DNA of 45,522 bases from Pirellulales bacterium (GTDB taxonomy: Bacteria; Planctomycetota; Planctomycetia; Pirellulales; Thermoguttaceae): positions 1 through 45,522 of the forward strand of contig JAFGLH010000025.1 in NCBI GenBank assembly GCA_016928165.1, written 5' to 3'. A model generated the notes under the pieces. That model saw only the letters and a program-made list of their open reading frames with translations, ran no database searches and was not told the DNA's origin. The position numbers were made by a program, and so were the translations under genes. Of this stretch, positions 21,293-31,039 are shown piece after piece; the first letter of the stretch is position 1; the number at the start of each line of letters is the position of its first letter.

Positions 21293-22962
21293 TTGTTTTT
21301 CCCCATTTCAATGTCGCGGGTGACGCGATAAATGCGCTCCTCGCGCTCGGCGAGCCGGCGCAGGGCCTCGACCAACTCCTCGCTGTCGGCCTGCTCGCCT
21401 TCGATCATGTTCGAGTACCGCTCGGTCCGCTTGTTCACCCTCATTTGCAAAGTGCGTATCATCCGCAACTCGGCGAGCATGTCGATCAGCGGCGGGTCCA
21501 TCGGCTGGCCGGCCCCTTGTTGACGCCGTTGCGATTTTTTGTCCTCCAGGTCCTTCTGGGCCTTCTTCAGCGCCTCGATCATGTCTTTCATCGCTTCGAG
21601 TATGTCTTCCTCGATGCCCTGGGTGATTTTTCCCACCTTCGTCCGCGCCAGGCGGTGGACGACTTGCAGCATGTCTTCTCGCATCTGCTCGATGGCCTCG
21701 GGGAAGGCGACGGCCGTGCCGTCCTCGCGGAGCAGCGCGAGCGCCTTGTCCACTTCGACGACGATCTGCGACTCCTTGCCGCTTAGCCGGCTGGATTCGA
21801 TCTCGTGGTTGTGCGTCCGCCGATCTTGGGGAACGTCGTCCAGACGCAGCGTTCCGATGTAGACCTCTTGTTGCATCTGAAACATTTTGCGGAAGCGGGC
21901 TTCGAGCATCGCCAACATCCGGGCGATCTGCTCCTCGCGGAGTTGGCGGAGTATCTCCTCCAACTCGGCCTGGGCCTTTTTCAACTCCTCGATGGCCTTC
22001 TCCTGGTCCTCGGCGGCGCCCTCGCGCTGGGCCTTTTCCAGCTTCTTCTTCGCCTCTTCCATCTTCTTTTGGGCAGCCTTCAAGCGCTGCTCGGTCGGGT
22101 TCTGTTGAGAATCCTGCTGTTGCTGCCGATCGCTTTGCTCGCCCTGCTGGCCTTGTTGCCCCTGTTGGCCCTTTTGGCCTTTCTGACCCTTTTGCCCCTT
22201 CTGACCTTCTTGCCCTTTTTCCCCGTTCTGGTCCGTGGGATCTCCTTTTTGTTCGCCGGATTCGGCCTTGTCTTTTCCGTCCTTTGAATTTTCCCTTCCT
22301 TCTTTCGCTTTTTCCGTTCCGTCCTTGCCTTTTTGTTCTCCGCCTTGGGCTTTTTTCCCGTCGTTTTTCATCCGCTTGGCCAGGCCGCCCGTTTTCTCGG
22401 CGATTTTCCCTTGCTCATCGGCCAGCCGGTCGGTGTTGTCGCCGCCGAGCGTTCGACTCTGAACGTCCTCTTCTTGCTTGATTATTTTATTGAGGTCCTT
22501 GAGCAATTTGGCTATGCGTTTTCTTTCCTCTTCGAGGCTTTTGGCGCCATTTTCGCTCATCAACAGGTCGAGCAGCGATTGCAGGTCGAGGTTGAGGACT
22601 TCCTGGTCCTTGATGGCCCGCGAGAGTTGGTCCTTTCCCAGCAACTCGACGAGTTGTTCGAGCCTGACGGCGATCAACTGGTTCTTGCTTTGGGCGACCG
22701 CCTTTTTGAGCAGCGCGGCCTTGCGCGGATCGCTCGCCGCGCTGAGTTCGGCCATTCGCAAGAGCACGTTTTCCAGGTGTTTGTATTGCTCGGCGATGCG
22801 ACGTTCCTGGAGGGCTAGCTTTTCGGCGGGGCCGAGTTCGTCTTTCGCCGTTTTGGGCGGGGACGAGGCGGAATCGGTCCGGGCGTGGACCGCCGGCGCG
22901 AGAAAAAACAACGCCGTCAGGGCCAGTGCGAACGCCGACGACAGTCGAATGTGAGCGATCAT
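21289..22962 (-). CDS. Secreted long coiled-coil protein with collagen-like tract
   Basis: 557 residues with a signal peptide (to about 28) and a mostly helical, charged sequence. Coiled coil covers about 45-170 and 285-360, separated by a Gly/Gln/Lys-rich segment (about 190-285) that includes ten perfect Gly-X-Y triplets at 247-276. A second helical part runs to the C-terminus (RMLAMLEARFRKMFQMQQEVYIG, later RTERYSNMIEGEQADSEELVEALRRLAEREERIYRVTRDI). I recognise no named family; related genes occur in planctomycete MoxR/VWA clusters as far as I recall. It starts three bases after the stop of the membrane protein gene at 22966 and overlaps the next gene by ATGA. A rod-like periplasmic spacer is a reasonable inference. 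Confidence 0.75.
   Translation of the reverse strand: MIAHIRLSSAFALALTALFFLAPAVHARTDSASSPPKTAKDELGPAEKLALQERRIAEQYKHLENVLLRMAELSAASDPRKAALLKKAVAQSKNQLIAVRLEQLVELLGKDQLSRAIKDQEVLNLDLQSLLDLLMSENGAKSLEEERKRIAKLLKDLNKIIKQEEDVQSRTLGGDNTDRLADEQGKIAEKTGGLAKRMKNDGKKAQGGEQKGKDGTEKAKEGRENSKDGKDKAESGEQKGDPTDQNGEKGQEGQKGQKGQKGQKGQQGQQGQQGEQSDRQQQQDSQQNPTEQRLKAAQKKMEEAKKKLEKAQREGAAEDQEKAIEELKKAQAELEEILRQLREEQIARMLAMLEARFRKMFQMQQEVYIGTLRLDDVPQDRRTHNHEIESSRLSGKESQIVVEVDKALALLREDGTAVAFPEAIEQMREDMLQVVHRLARTKVGKITQGIEEDILEAMKDMIEALKKAQKDLEDKKSQRRQQGAGQPMDPPLIDMLAELRMIRTLQMRVNKRTERYSNMIEGEQADSEELVEALRRLAEREERIYRVTRDIEMGKNK
22135..22224 (-). repeat. Collagen-like Gly-X-Y codons (9-base periodicity)
   Basis: Ten consecutive triplets GEK GQE GQK GQK GQK GQK GQQ GQQ GQQ GEQ in the gene at 21289-22962. 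The DNA repeats with a 9-base period, so the tract can grow or shrink by whole triplets. Confidence 0.9.
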
Positions 22963-22965
22963 TTT

Positions 22966-25224
22966 CTATTCCTTTAGCAGGTCGCGGATTTTCTCTTTAT
23001 GCCGCCGCTGGGTTTCCTCTTTGAGTTCCTTTTGCATCTCGACGATGTTCCGCAGCAACTCGACCGCTTCGTTGAAGCTCTCCAGTTCGAGCATCTGGTC
23101 GAGCACCTTTCGCATTTCCAGCAGGATGTCGTCGGCCTGGCGTTGCGCGCGGTTGCGAAGCTCGGGACCGCGCGGTTTTTCCAGGTCGGCCAGCAGGGCC
23201 TCGATGCGCTGCTCGAGTTCGGGAAACATCTCGCCGGCCACCCGGTGCAGCGGCAGCGATATTCCGCCTTGCAGCCGCTGTTTCAGTTCCTCCGTGTCGA
23301 TGCGGTTGTTGACCAGTTGTTTGCGGATGTCGTCGAAGGCTTCGGCCACGCCCAACACCTCCTGGGCGTTCTTTCGGCAGTTGCCCAGCGCGCTTTGCAC
23401 GCGGAGCGTCCGCAGCGCGGCCCTCCGCTCGGGCGTGTCGGTCGCATCGACGTTGTCGGGCGCGTCGCCCGGCTCGCTGCCGGCCGGCGCGGCGGCGGGC
23501 GGGGCCGATCCGTCCGACTCGAACGCCAACCGCGCCAACAAGTCCCTCGTCTCGGTTGCCTCTTGCAGCGTCCGCTCGAACCGCTGGCGAAGCACCAATT
23601 CACGCGCTTCGAGCATTACCCGCAATTGGTCCGGGGCGACGATCTCCAACAGCCACCGCTCGCTGGCGGCGATGTTGGGGCCTTTGCCCAGGTCGCAGAG
23701 GTCCGACGCGCGGACGCTGACCACCAGCTTTTGCCCCGGCTTGAGTTCCAAGGAGCGGACTTCCAACGCCGCGCCGTCTAGATTATAGGCGGCGGGGGCG
23801 TCGGGCGGATCGGCGATCGTCCGATCGTCGTCCGGCTCGCGGTCGTCGATCACGTACTCGAACCATATCCGACCCAGTCCGTAATCGTCGGCTATCCGGC
23901 CGACGACCGGAATCCTCGCCTGCGGAGTGATCGCCGTGCCGATTCCGTCCAGTTGGACGGCCGTTTGCGGCGGCTGGTCCGCGGCGGCCACCAACACCAA
24001 CCGCACCGGATCGCGGCCGGTGATGCCGTCGGCGTCGGTCAACGTGAACAGCAAGGTGGCGCTCTCGTCCAGACGTTCGACGGCGTGGGAGAAACCGCGG
24101 CGGTCGGCGTCCAAACGGTCGGCTTCGAGAATTTCGCTCTTCGCCGCTCTTTCCGCCACAAGCTCGTCGATTTGCACGCGGACAAGCTCCTTGTTGGCCT
24201 CCTTAGCGCGGACGGTCACGCGGCTGCCCATGGGAATTTGCATCACGCCGGTGACCTCCAACGGGGGCTGCTCGCGGCGAATGTAAGGCGGCGGTTCGCA
24301 ATCGAGCGTCATTCGCGAGATGGTCGGGCTATCGACGGCCTGGATCCGCAAGCCGCCGACGCGGTCGTCGCCGCCGACCACGTCCAACTCGATGTCGGAG
24401 AGGACGCCGCGGAAGGTGTGCGAGAATTCCCGGTAGTGATCGCCGAGCGATGCGCCGCGGCGGTTCATCGTCGCCCGGCCGCGGCCGCCCCCTTCGGTCC
24501 GATAGCGGATTTCCACTTTCTCCGGCACGCGGGGCATCTCGGTGTCGGCCTTGGCTGTGATTTCCACGTCGGAGCCGCGGGCGACCTTGCGCACTCCGTC
24601 GTCGGAAAATCCGTCGACGATGATTTTGCAGTAGCGAGGCCAGAGTTCGCCGGAGAGGGCCAGCACGCGATTGGCCCAAATGCCGAACGCGCCGGTGAAC
24701 ATCAGCGCGAACATCGCCACGCTGATCGTCAGCAAGGAGGCGGCCCCGCAATGCAGCCATAAGGGCCGCGGATTAAAGACCTTTCGCAATTCGACTTCCC
24801 CGACCCTTTCGGATGCCTCGCGGCAAGTCCTGGAGAGCATCTGTGCGGACAACTCGTTTTCCATCGACCGGCCGCCGAGTTCCACGGCCGTCAACAGGGC
24901 GTCGTTGAGCCTTGGAAAGCGACGTTCGAGCACAGTGGCCGCGTTGACGTCGGTGATGGGGACGAAGGCCCTGCGGCCGATCATGCGAAAGAGCACGTAT
25001 ACCAAGGTTGCGGCTAACGCGACGAGTATGATTGCCCGCACTGGCGGCGACGGCTCGAAGAACCAGTCGGCCGCCAGCGTGGCCCAAAACGCCACGCCCA
25101 GCAAGGCCAGCGCGGCAGCCAGACCTTCCAACCACACGTATTGGCGGATGCGCCGACGCAACGCGCCCAGCAAGCTCCGCGCCGGGGCGATGGTCGATCG
25201 GTCGTCGTGGTTTAATGATGTCAT
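22966..25224 (-). CDS. DUF4175-like large membrane protein
   Basis: 752 residues. Two membrane segments lie near residues 32-52 and 62-80, and a third near 153-177, followed by a large extracytoplasmic beta-rich region (about 200-470, including an IADDYGL motif) and a C-terminal helical part ending in a long coiled coil (HRVAGEMFPELEQRIEAL... to RDLLKE). This layout matches the DUF4175 type found beside BatA/VWA genes. The ATG at 25224 is preferred; twenty further in-frame residues upstream are encoded by the hairpin repeat at 25237-25262. No function is established; it probably works with the VWA proteins and with the coiled-coil protein that follows three bases downstream. Confidence 0.7.
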   Translation of the reverse strand: MTSLNHDDRSTIAPARSLLGALRRRIRQYVWLEGLAAALALLGVAFWATLAADWFFEPSPPVRAIILVALAATLVYVLFRMIGRRAFVPITDVNAATVLERRFPRLNDALLTAVELGGRSMENELSAQMLSRTCREASERVGEVELRKVFNPRPLWLHCGAASLLTISVAMFALMFTGAFGIWANRVLALSGELWPRYCKIIVDGFSDDGVRKVARGSDVEITAKADTEMPRVPEKVEIRYRTEGGGRGRATMNRRGASLGDHYREFSHTFRGVLSDIELDVVGGDDRVGGLRIQAVDSPTISRMTLDCEPPPYIRREQPPLEVTGVMQIPMGSRVTVRAKEANKELVRVQIDELVAERAAKSEILEADRLDADRRGFSHAVERLDESATLLFTLTDADGITGRDPVRLVLVAAADQPPQTAVQLDGIGTAITPQARIPVVGRIADDYGLGRIWFEYVIDDREPDDDRTIADPPDAPAAYNLDGAALEVRSLELKPGQKLVVSVRASDLCDLGKGPNIAASERWLLEIVAPDQLRVMLEARELVLRQRFERTLQEATETRDLLARLAFESDGSAPPAAAPAGSEPGDAPDNVDATDTPERRAALRTLRVQSALGNCRKNAQEVLGVAEAFDDIRKQLVNNRIDTEELKQRLQGGISLPLHRVAGEMFPELEQRIEALLADLEKPRGPELRNRAQRQADDILLEMRKVLDQMLELESFNEAVELLRNIVEMQKELKEETQRRHKEKIRDLLKE

Positions 25225-25236
25225 GTCGCAGTCGGT

Positions 25237-25262
25237 GGGGTGGCAGTTAAACCGCCATCCCC
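25237..25262. repeat. GGGG hairpin (copy 3)
   Basis: GGGGTGGCAGTT (25237-25248) with AACCGCCATCCCC, an imperfect stem. It lies in the 92-base gap between the second VWA gene and the DUF4175-like gene and belongs to the same family as the hairpins at 5980, 20161, 30110 and 33292. Confidence 0.75.
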
Positions 25263-25316
25263 AACACGGGCAATCGGAACCCAATTCTACCTATTCCATT
25301 TTACACTAATCTATAT

Positions 25317-27809
25317 TTACGCCAGTCGGAGCAGCCTTCGCACCGTCCATTCCAGGCATAGCAACCCGCACAATGCAATCATAATCCAGCGGAGCCAGTC
25401 CTCTTTTTCTCGGGGGTCTGGGGTGATTGGGAGAACTACGGTACTTGTGCGGTCTTTTAACTGCATTACAAGGGGGGGGACGCCCTGCTTTGCCAGCGCC
25501 TCTTCCATGCCAATGTAGTAACGGCCGCCGGTCTTTTCGGCGATCTCGCTCAGCAAGGCGTCGTTCCGGCAGGGGTTCTCGCGTTCCAGGTCCGGCGCCT
25601 TTACCTGTATGCGGAGGCTGAGCCGTTCGTCGCTTTCCGGGACGGGTAGTTCGATGCGGTAGGTGCCTTCCATCAGAGCGGGAAATTGTCCCAGGAACGC
25701 GCCCGGCATCGTCGGGTCCGGCTCCAAAATAACGCCCCGTGTCGATTCGTCCGGCGCGTAGACTTCTATTTTGACGCTCGGCGCTTCGAGAGGTTCCATG
25801 CGGAGGTCGTACAATTTCGCCCGCACCTCGACGGTGTTGCCCAACAGGTATCTGTCCTGCCCGACCAGCAACGAGCCTCGGCTGGAGCCGCGCAACAGGC
25901 GACCTTGCGAGACGTGTCGGATCAGCTTCGTGTAGAAGGCGTCGAAGTAGTTTTCGTCGACCGCGCGGAGCCGCCACATTTCGCCGCTGCCGAGGTAAAA
26001 GACCCGGCCGGAGCCGTAAAATTGTCCGGCTAAATAGATCGGTTGATTTCCGCCCTGCACGGCGCGGGGATCGGAGAAGCGGGCGTAGACGGCCGACGCC
26101 GGTTTCGGACCCCGCGTCAGGGCGCAACTGTAGACGCCGGGGAACTCTTCCCATGCATGGCGATTTGCGGTCGCCGAATCGGCCAGCCAGAGGAACTCGG
26201 CCTCTTGACCTTCGCGGGTGAAGTCCAAGGGCCAGGCCTCCTTGCCGGCGTGGATACCGCCGTCGACGGTCGCCAGTTTGCCGTAGAACTCGACCGGATA
26301 CAAGTTGCGGACGATGGCCATGTCGTCTTCGTGGACCCAACTGTCGTAGGCGCCGCAGGCGTGGACCGCCCCGGCGACGACGATCAAACCGCCTCCCTGG
26401 TCCGCCACCCACTGCTCCAACAGCTTGATTTGCTCGCCGCCGAGCTTCTTCCAATCCGGATCGAAGGCGACGATGCAATCGTATTCGAACAGTTCCCGGG
26501 CGAGCGCAGGGAAATCGTCGAGTATCCTATCGGCGTCCTGCGAGATGCCCTCCGGGGCGCGTTGCAGGAGCACGTCGACGGTGGTGTGTTCGTCGCGGAA
26601 GAGGAGGTTGCGGAGGAACTGGTATTCGCGCGTCGCTCCGTCGGCCAGCAGAAGCACGCGGGTTTTGCGATCGACGATCTCGATGTCCGCCTCGCGGGCG
26701 TTGTCGGCCGGGTTGCGGTCGCCGGCGGGGGCCTCGACCTGCAACCGCAGGGTCCGCCGTCCCACCGGGCCGGGCTGCAATTCAAACTCCACCGGCAGAA
26801 CCTCTCCGTCGCCGCCGAGCGTGACCTCGCGGCTTTCGACCAACTCGCCTTTGCCGTCCTCGCCGGGGGCGGTCCCGTCGTCGGCCGGACGCGAAACGAC
26901 CCGCACGACGACCGTCTTGCCGGCCATTCCATGGGCTTGCAGAAAACCGGTAACGGCGTACTGGTCTCCCGGATACGCCCGGGGAGGAACGATCAGGTCG
27001 GAGACGGCGACGTTGGTCGGTCGTTTGTCCGATCCGATTCCGACGGTGAAGACGGGGATTTTGGCTTCACGGGCCAATTCCACGGCCGCCTCGGGCGAGA
27101 CGCCGGCGTTTTGTCCGCCGTCGCTGAAGAGGATGACGCCCGAGACGGGCGTGCCCCGCTCCTGCTGGATTAGTTGCAGCAAGGACTGGCCGAGCCGGGT
27201 TTCGGCCCCGGCGGGGGCCAGCAGCTTGTGCCAGTCGGGAGCGGTTGGCGATTGTATGTTTTCTTCCAGGTCCGTTCCTTGCGGCGCGCGTTCCCCGTCG
27301 GTTGCCGCGCGGGGCGCGATCTTTTTCAAGTTCACCGCCGCCTCCTGATTCAGGGCGTCGTCGAACATGAAGGCGGCGACGTCGTGGGTCTGCCGCAGCC
27401 GTCGGATAAAGTCGGATTTTTCCAACGCGTCGGCCGCCTCTTGCGCTCGGTTCCGCGCGGGTTCGGCGGCGGCGGGCGAATCGGCGTCGGAAAGCCCCAT
27501 GCTCAGGCTGGTGTCGAACAGCAGCAGCGCGCGGGAGTTGCGCACCTCTTCCCGCTCCGAACGCCAATGCGGCTGCAAGTAGAGGACCAGAAGCCCGATG
27601 AAAACCGCGGTCCGCAGCGCCGTCAGCAGCCACTTCCACCAGGGCCGCAGTTCCTCGGCGTCGCGGCGGTACATGTAGCGGACGAACAGCAGGATGCCCA
27701 GCAGCACGACAATCGGCAGGATCCAGTCGGAGTTGGACTCGATCTTGGCCCACTCGAAGGTGGTTTTAGTCACGCTTTCGGCCATCAGCGGAGAAAGGAG
27801 GTTCGTCAT
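25317..27809 (-). CDS. Membrane protein with von Willebrand A domain (BatA/B-cluster type)
   Basis: 830 residues. Two N-terminal membrane helices (about 29-47 and 60-78), then a VWA domain with a complete MIDAS motif D99-T-S101-L-S103 and GVILFSDGGQNAG; a long beta-rich section with a class I glutamine-amidotransferase-like fold around the GGGLIVVAGA stretch; and a single C-terminal helix (DWLRWIMIALCGLLCLEW) with an Arg-rich tail. Metal-dependent ligand or protein binding is expected. The ATG at 27809 overlaps the upstream stop as ATGA; ATG 27785 is an alternative. It is the partner of the BatA-type protein encoded just upstream, and both probably interact with the MoxR/DUF58 pair. Confidence 0.85.
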   Translation of the reverse strand: MTNLLSPLMAESVTKTTFEWAKIESNSDWILPIVVLLGILLFVRYMYRRDAEELRPWWKWLLTALRTAVFIGLLVLYLQPHWRSEREEVRNSRALLLFDTSLSMGLSDADSPAAAEPARNRAQEAADALEKSDFIRRLRQTHDVAAFMFDDALNQEAAVNLKKIAPRAATDGERAPQGTDLEENIQSPTAPDWHKLLAPAGAETRLGQSLLQLIQQERGTPVSGVILFSDGGQNAGVSPEAAVELAREAKIPVFTVGIGSDKRPTNVAVSDLIVPPRAYPGDQYAVTGFLQAHGMAGKTVVVRVVSRPADDGTAPGEDGKGELVESREVTLGGDGEVLPVEFELQPGPVGRRTLRLQVEAPAGDRNPADNAREADIEIVDRKTRVLLLADGATREYQFLRNLLFRDEHTTVDVLLQRAPEGISQDADRILDDFPALARELFEYDCIVAFDPDWKKLGGEQIKLLEQWVADQGGGLIVVAGAVHACGAYDSWVHEDDMAIVRNLYPVEFYGKLATVDGGIHAGKEAWPLDFTREGQEAEFLWLADSATANRHAWEEFPGVYSCALTRGPKPASAVYARFSDPRAVQGGNQPIYLAGQFYGSGRVFYLGSGEMWRLRAVDENYFDAFYTKLIRHVSQGRLLRGSSRGSLLVGQDRYLLGNTVEVRAKLYDLRMEPLEAPSVKIEVYAPDESTRGVILEPDPTMPGAFLGQFPALMEGTYRIELPVPESDERLSLRIQVKAPDLERENPCRNDALLSEIAEKTGGRYYIGMEEALAKQGVPPLVMQLKDRTSTVVLPITPDPREKEDWLRWIMIALCGLLCLEWTVRRLLRLA

Positions 27810-30037
27810 GCGGCGCCTCCTTTCCCCAGGGGGCGGCGTTTTCCGGGGTGGTAGCTGCACGACCAGGCCAGGATTTGCTCGCCGATCAGCAACAAGATCA
27901 ACGCGTACAGCAGCGCTTCGCCGAGGTCGTATCCGGCCAACTCGACGGCGGTTGATTGGAACTCGGCCGCCTGCTGATAGCGATATTTCACCCCTTCCAA
28001 CCGCGCGGCGAGCTGCGCGCCGTCCAGCGCGGTTAGGTCGCCCTCGGCCGGATCGACGTTCACCGCGTAACGGCGCGTCTCAGCCGTGCCGTCGGCGCGA
28101 GTCAGCCGCGCCTCGTAGAACCCGGCTACGTCGGTCTCCGGCAAGGACGCCGTCCACATGCCGCTTTTCGACTCGGCTTTTACGGCGACGGCCGGTTTGC
28201 CCGATTGCTCGGGATAGATGAAACGCACGTCTTGTTTATAGAGGGCCTGACTCAAGTTCAATTCCAAGGGGGCGCCGACCGTCCGCGACTGCGTCTCGCC
28301 GGGTCGGCGGGTAAGGTAGGCTTGCAGGTCGAGCATGGCCGGCACGAAGCTGGGGTTGCGCGCCCAGTTGTTCCAGTCGGGGGATGCCCCGGTGAGAAAC
28401 GCCATCACGCGACCCTTGCCGTATTGATGCTCGACCGCCAGCGGCGCGCCGTTGCGCAGCCGGGCGACGACGCGCACGGTCGAATCGGCCGGCGGCTGCC
28501 AATCGAGCGGCAATGCGAAATATCGCTGCACGGCGACCGTCTGCAAGTACGGGTTCTGCTCGGCGGCGAAGACGCGGAACATGAAATGCCGCTCGACCTG
28601 CAAGTCGGGCGCCGGCTCGAGCCGGTCGACGATCAGCTCTTCGTCGCGGGCCAAGGGGACCGGAAATAGTCCCTGGCCGCCGCGGAAGAGGACGTCGTTG
28701 TAGAATTTTACTTCCGTGCGGTCGCCGAGGAAGAAGACCAGCCCTCCGCCGGCCGAAACGTATTTCTCCAACGCCTCGACGGCCGAGGCGTCCAGCCGCC
28801 CCACGTTCGCCAGATTGACCGCCCGGAATTCGTCGAGCGGCTTGAGGCTCAGGAACCGCGGCGTCTCGATCTGCGGACGAACGCCGGTGCGGACCGATTC
28901 GCCCGGGGCCAGGGCGAAGCTCAAGTATCGGGCATCGCGGCCGGCGCCGCCGTCGATCACGAGCACGGGCAAGTCCGCCGGCAAATCCACCGTGGCGTAG
29001 CGGTGGTTGTCGGCCTCGACGGCGTCGCTGGGCAGCCGGGCCGTCACGTCGTGCGGGGCGGCGTTGGCGAAATTGACCAAAAAGCGGTCCCCGGCCGTCT
29101 TGCCGGGCGCAATCTCCGCCAAGGATACCGACGGCTGGCCGTGTCCGTCCTCGCTGCGTGTGACGACCAGATCGGCAACCGGCGCGGGACCGTAGTTCCG
29201 CACGGTCAGGTCCATGAACCATGGAACGCCGGCGGCGAGAATGCCCTCGGCCGGAGAAAGCGATTCAATCGACAAGTTGGGACGCGCGCGGTCGACGCAA
29301 TTGATCAGTCGCAGGTCCACGCCCCCCTCGCCCAGCCGCTGCAACTGCTCGCGCGACTCGGCGGGATCGTTCCACTGCCGGGCGCGGAAATCGGAAATCA
29401 CGTACACGATCCGCTGTTCTTCGGCGGCGTCGCCGAACAGCTCGTCCACCGCCCTCAGCGCCGGCCCCGGTTCGGCGGCGGTCTGCGACGCGTTCAACTC
29501 GCCGAGCAGCTTTTCCAACTTGTCCGCAAACTCGTTGTCCACCACCTGGTCCAGCATGTCCGGTTTGCCGGCGCTTTTCGGCAGCGCCGCGCGGGAGAAA
29601 CGCAACAGCGTGAACGACTGCGGATGGCTCTCGCGCGAGGCGTTGACGCCGATCTGCTCGACGACCCGTTTTGCCTCGGCGAAGGCGTCGGTGTCGGCCC
29701 AGCGGTCGGACATCGAATAGCTGTCGTCCAGCAGGATGACGTGGTGGGTGTGGACGCCGCCGAGCAAGTTCCCCCACTGGTTCCTAAGCCGCGGCTGGGC
29801 CACCAGGAACACGACGGCGGCCAAGGCCAGCATCCGCAACAGCAACAGCAGGAGTTGCTTGAAGATTACCCAAGTGCGGTGTTTTTTCTGGCTCAGCAGC
29901 AGGAACTCCATCGCCGCCCATTCGATCCGCCGGTGCCGCATCATGTTGATCAGGTGGATCAACACCGGCAGCAAGACCACGCCGAGGGTCGGCAGGCCCA
30001 AGGTCCAAAACAGCATTGGGTGGACGAATGACGGCAT
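27806..30037 (-). CDS. BatA-type membrane VWA protein
   Basis: 743 residues from the ATG at 30037. It begins with the BatA N-terminal signature: two hydrophobic helices (about 9-31 and 60-80) around HLINMMRHRRIEWAAMEFL and KKHRTWVIFKQLLLLLLR. A VWA domain follows with MIDAS D104-x-S106-x-S108 (LLDDSYSMSD). Then come beta-rich domains and a GATase1-like segment (YVSAGGGLVFFLGDR), and a C-terminal membrane helix (ALLYALILLLIGEQILAW) with a basic tail. The upstream in-frame extension is repeat-derived and rejected. BatA-type proteins pair with MoxR ATPases in aerotolerance and metalloprotein-assembly clusters in other bacteria; here the substrate is unknown. It overlaps the next VWA gene by ATGA. 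Confidence 0.87.
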   Translation of the reverse strand: MPSFVHPMLFWTLGLPTLGVVLLPVLIHLINMMRHRRIEWAAMEFLLLSQKKHRTWVIFKQLLLLLLRMLALAAVVFLVAQPRLRNQWGNLLGGVHTHHVILLDDSYSMSDRWADTDAFAEAKRVVEQIGVNASRESHPQSFTLLRFSRAALPKSAGKPDMLDQVVDNEFADKLEKLLGELNASQTAAEPGPALRAVDELFGDAAEEQRIVYVISDFRARQWNDPAESREQLQRLGEGGVDLRLINCVDRARPNLSIESLSPAEGILAAGVPWFMDLTVRNYGPAPVADLVVTRSEDGHGQPSVSLAEIAPGKTAGDRFLVNFANAAPHDVTARLPSDAVEADNHRYATVDLPADLPVLVIDGGAGRDARYLSFALAPGESVRTGVRPQIETPRFLSLKPLDEFRAVNLANVGRLDASAVEALEKYVSAGGGLVFFLGDRTEVKFYNDVLFRGGQGLFPVPLARDEELIVDRLEPAPDLQVERHFMFRVFAAEQNPYLQTVAVQRYFALPLDWQPPADSTVRVVARLRNGAPLAVEHQYGKGRVMAFLTGASPDWNNWARNPSFVPAMLDLQAYLTRRPGETQSRTVGAPLELNLSQALYKQDVRFIYPEQSGKPAVAVKAESKSGMWTASLPETDVAGFYEARLTRADGTAETRRYAVNVDPAEGDLTALDGAQLAARLEGVKYRYQQAAEFQSTAVELAGYDLGEALLYALILLLIGEQILAWSCSYHPGKRRPLGKGGAA

Positions 30038-30142
30038 ATTGTCGGTGGCTAGTGGTCGGTGGCCAGTGGATGGCAGGTATTTTGCGCCGCTTGCGGCTTC
30101 GCGCTTGTTGGGGTGGCGATTAACTCGCCGCCCCATCGCGGT
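30038..30142. repeat. Intra-operon gap with GGGG hairpin (copy 4) and CCACTGGCCAC-type repeats
   Basis: The hairpin is GGGGTGGCGA (30110-30119) with TCGCCGCCCC (30125-30134). Next to the BatA start is a degenerate tandem repeat (GTCGGTGGCTAGTG and GTCGGTGGCCAGTG at 30041-30068). Nothing else is seen in this 105-base junction. Confidence 0.8.
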
Positions 30143-31039
30143 TTATTTTCTTCTTCCCATTCGGTTGCTGAGAAAGGCGGCCAGCGCGGCGTCCAACGGC
30201 CGGCTGGTGCGGAGCATTACGTAGTCCAAGTCTTGCCGCGAGCAACCGCGGCGCACTTCCTCCAGGTAGTCTTCCAATGCGTTCAGGTAGCCTTCCCGCA
30301 GCGCGCGCGGATTGCAGCGGAGTTGCTCGGCGAGTTCCAGGCCCTCGAAGCGCGTCGGGCCGCTGAAGGGGAAATCCAATTCGTCGTCGTCGAGCACGTG
30401 AAAGACCATCACGTCGTGTCCCCGGCTCCGCAACAACCGCAGTCCGCGGAAAAGCCCCTCCCGCTCGACGAACAGGTCGGAGATCAACACCATCATTCCG
30501 CGCCGCGGGTAGCTTTCGGCCGCGTTGCGGAGGATTTGATAGAGGTCGGTCTTTTCCCGGGGATCGCTGAGTTCCAGGGCCTTGACGATCGAATCGAGGT
30601 GGTTCCGCTTGGTCCGCTGGGGGACGGTCATTCGTTCGGACTGGTCGAAGGAGACGCAGCCGACGGCGTCTTGCTGGCGCAACAGCAAGTAGGCCAGCGA
30701 GGCGGCGATAGTGCATCCGTACTCGTACTTGTTGTATTCGCCCCGGCCGTAGCGCATGCTGGCCGACACGTCGCACAGCAGCGTGCAGCGAAGGTTGGTG
30801 TCCTCCTCGAATTGCTTCACGTAATAGCGGTCCTGCTTGGCCCAGACCTTCCAATCGACGTATCGCAGATCGTCGCCGTGGGCGTACTCGCGGTGTTGGC
30901 GGAACTCGATCGACTGTCCGAAATATGGACTGCGGTGCAGGCCGGAGAGAAACCCCTCGACGATTGCTCGCGCGCGCAGGCCGAGGCGGCTGATCCGTTG
31001 GATCGCCTCAGGACGCAAAAATTTCTTGGAATCTTGCAT
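30143..31039 (-). CDS. DUF58 domain protein
   Basis: 298 residues, the standard partner of MoxR ATPases. The family signature is clear: [20 protein letters not shown] at about 37-56, then [21 protein letters not shown] degenerate VWA-like domain follows, with DxSxS at D90, S92, S94 (CDVSASM). No membrane helix is present, unlike many DUF58 proteins, so it should be cytosolic and face the AAA+ ring. Its start overlaps the end of the MoxR gene by 32 bases, so expression is probably coupled. It ends at an Arg/Lys-rich tail (SNRMGRRK). Confidence 0.92.
   Translation of the reverse strand: MQDSKKFLRPEAIQRISRLGLRARAIVEGFLSGLHRSPYFGQSIEFRQHREYAHGDDLRYVDWKVWAKQDRYYVKQFEEDTNLRCTLLCDVSASMRYGRGEYNKYEYGCTIAASLAYLLLRQQDAVGCVSFDQSERMTVPQRTKRNHLDSIVKALELSDPREKTDLYQILRNAAESYPRRGMMVLISDLFVEREGLFRGLRLLRSRGHDVMVFHVLDDDELDFPFSGPTRFEGLELAEQLRCNPRALREGYLNALEDYLEEVRRGCSRQDLDYVMLRTSRPLDAALAAFLSNRMGRRK

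Noticed and set aside
25225-25284. Extension of the DUF4175-like gene
   Set aside because: Encoded by the GGGG hairpin; no similarity upstream of MTSLNHDD.
30038-30136. Extension of the BatA gene
   Set aside because: Repeat-derived; the BatA signature starts at MPSFVHPMLFW.
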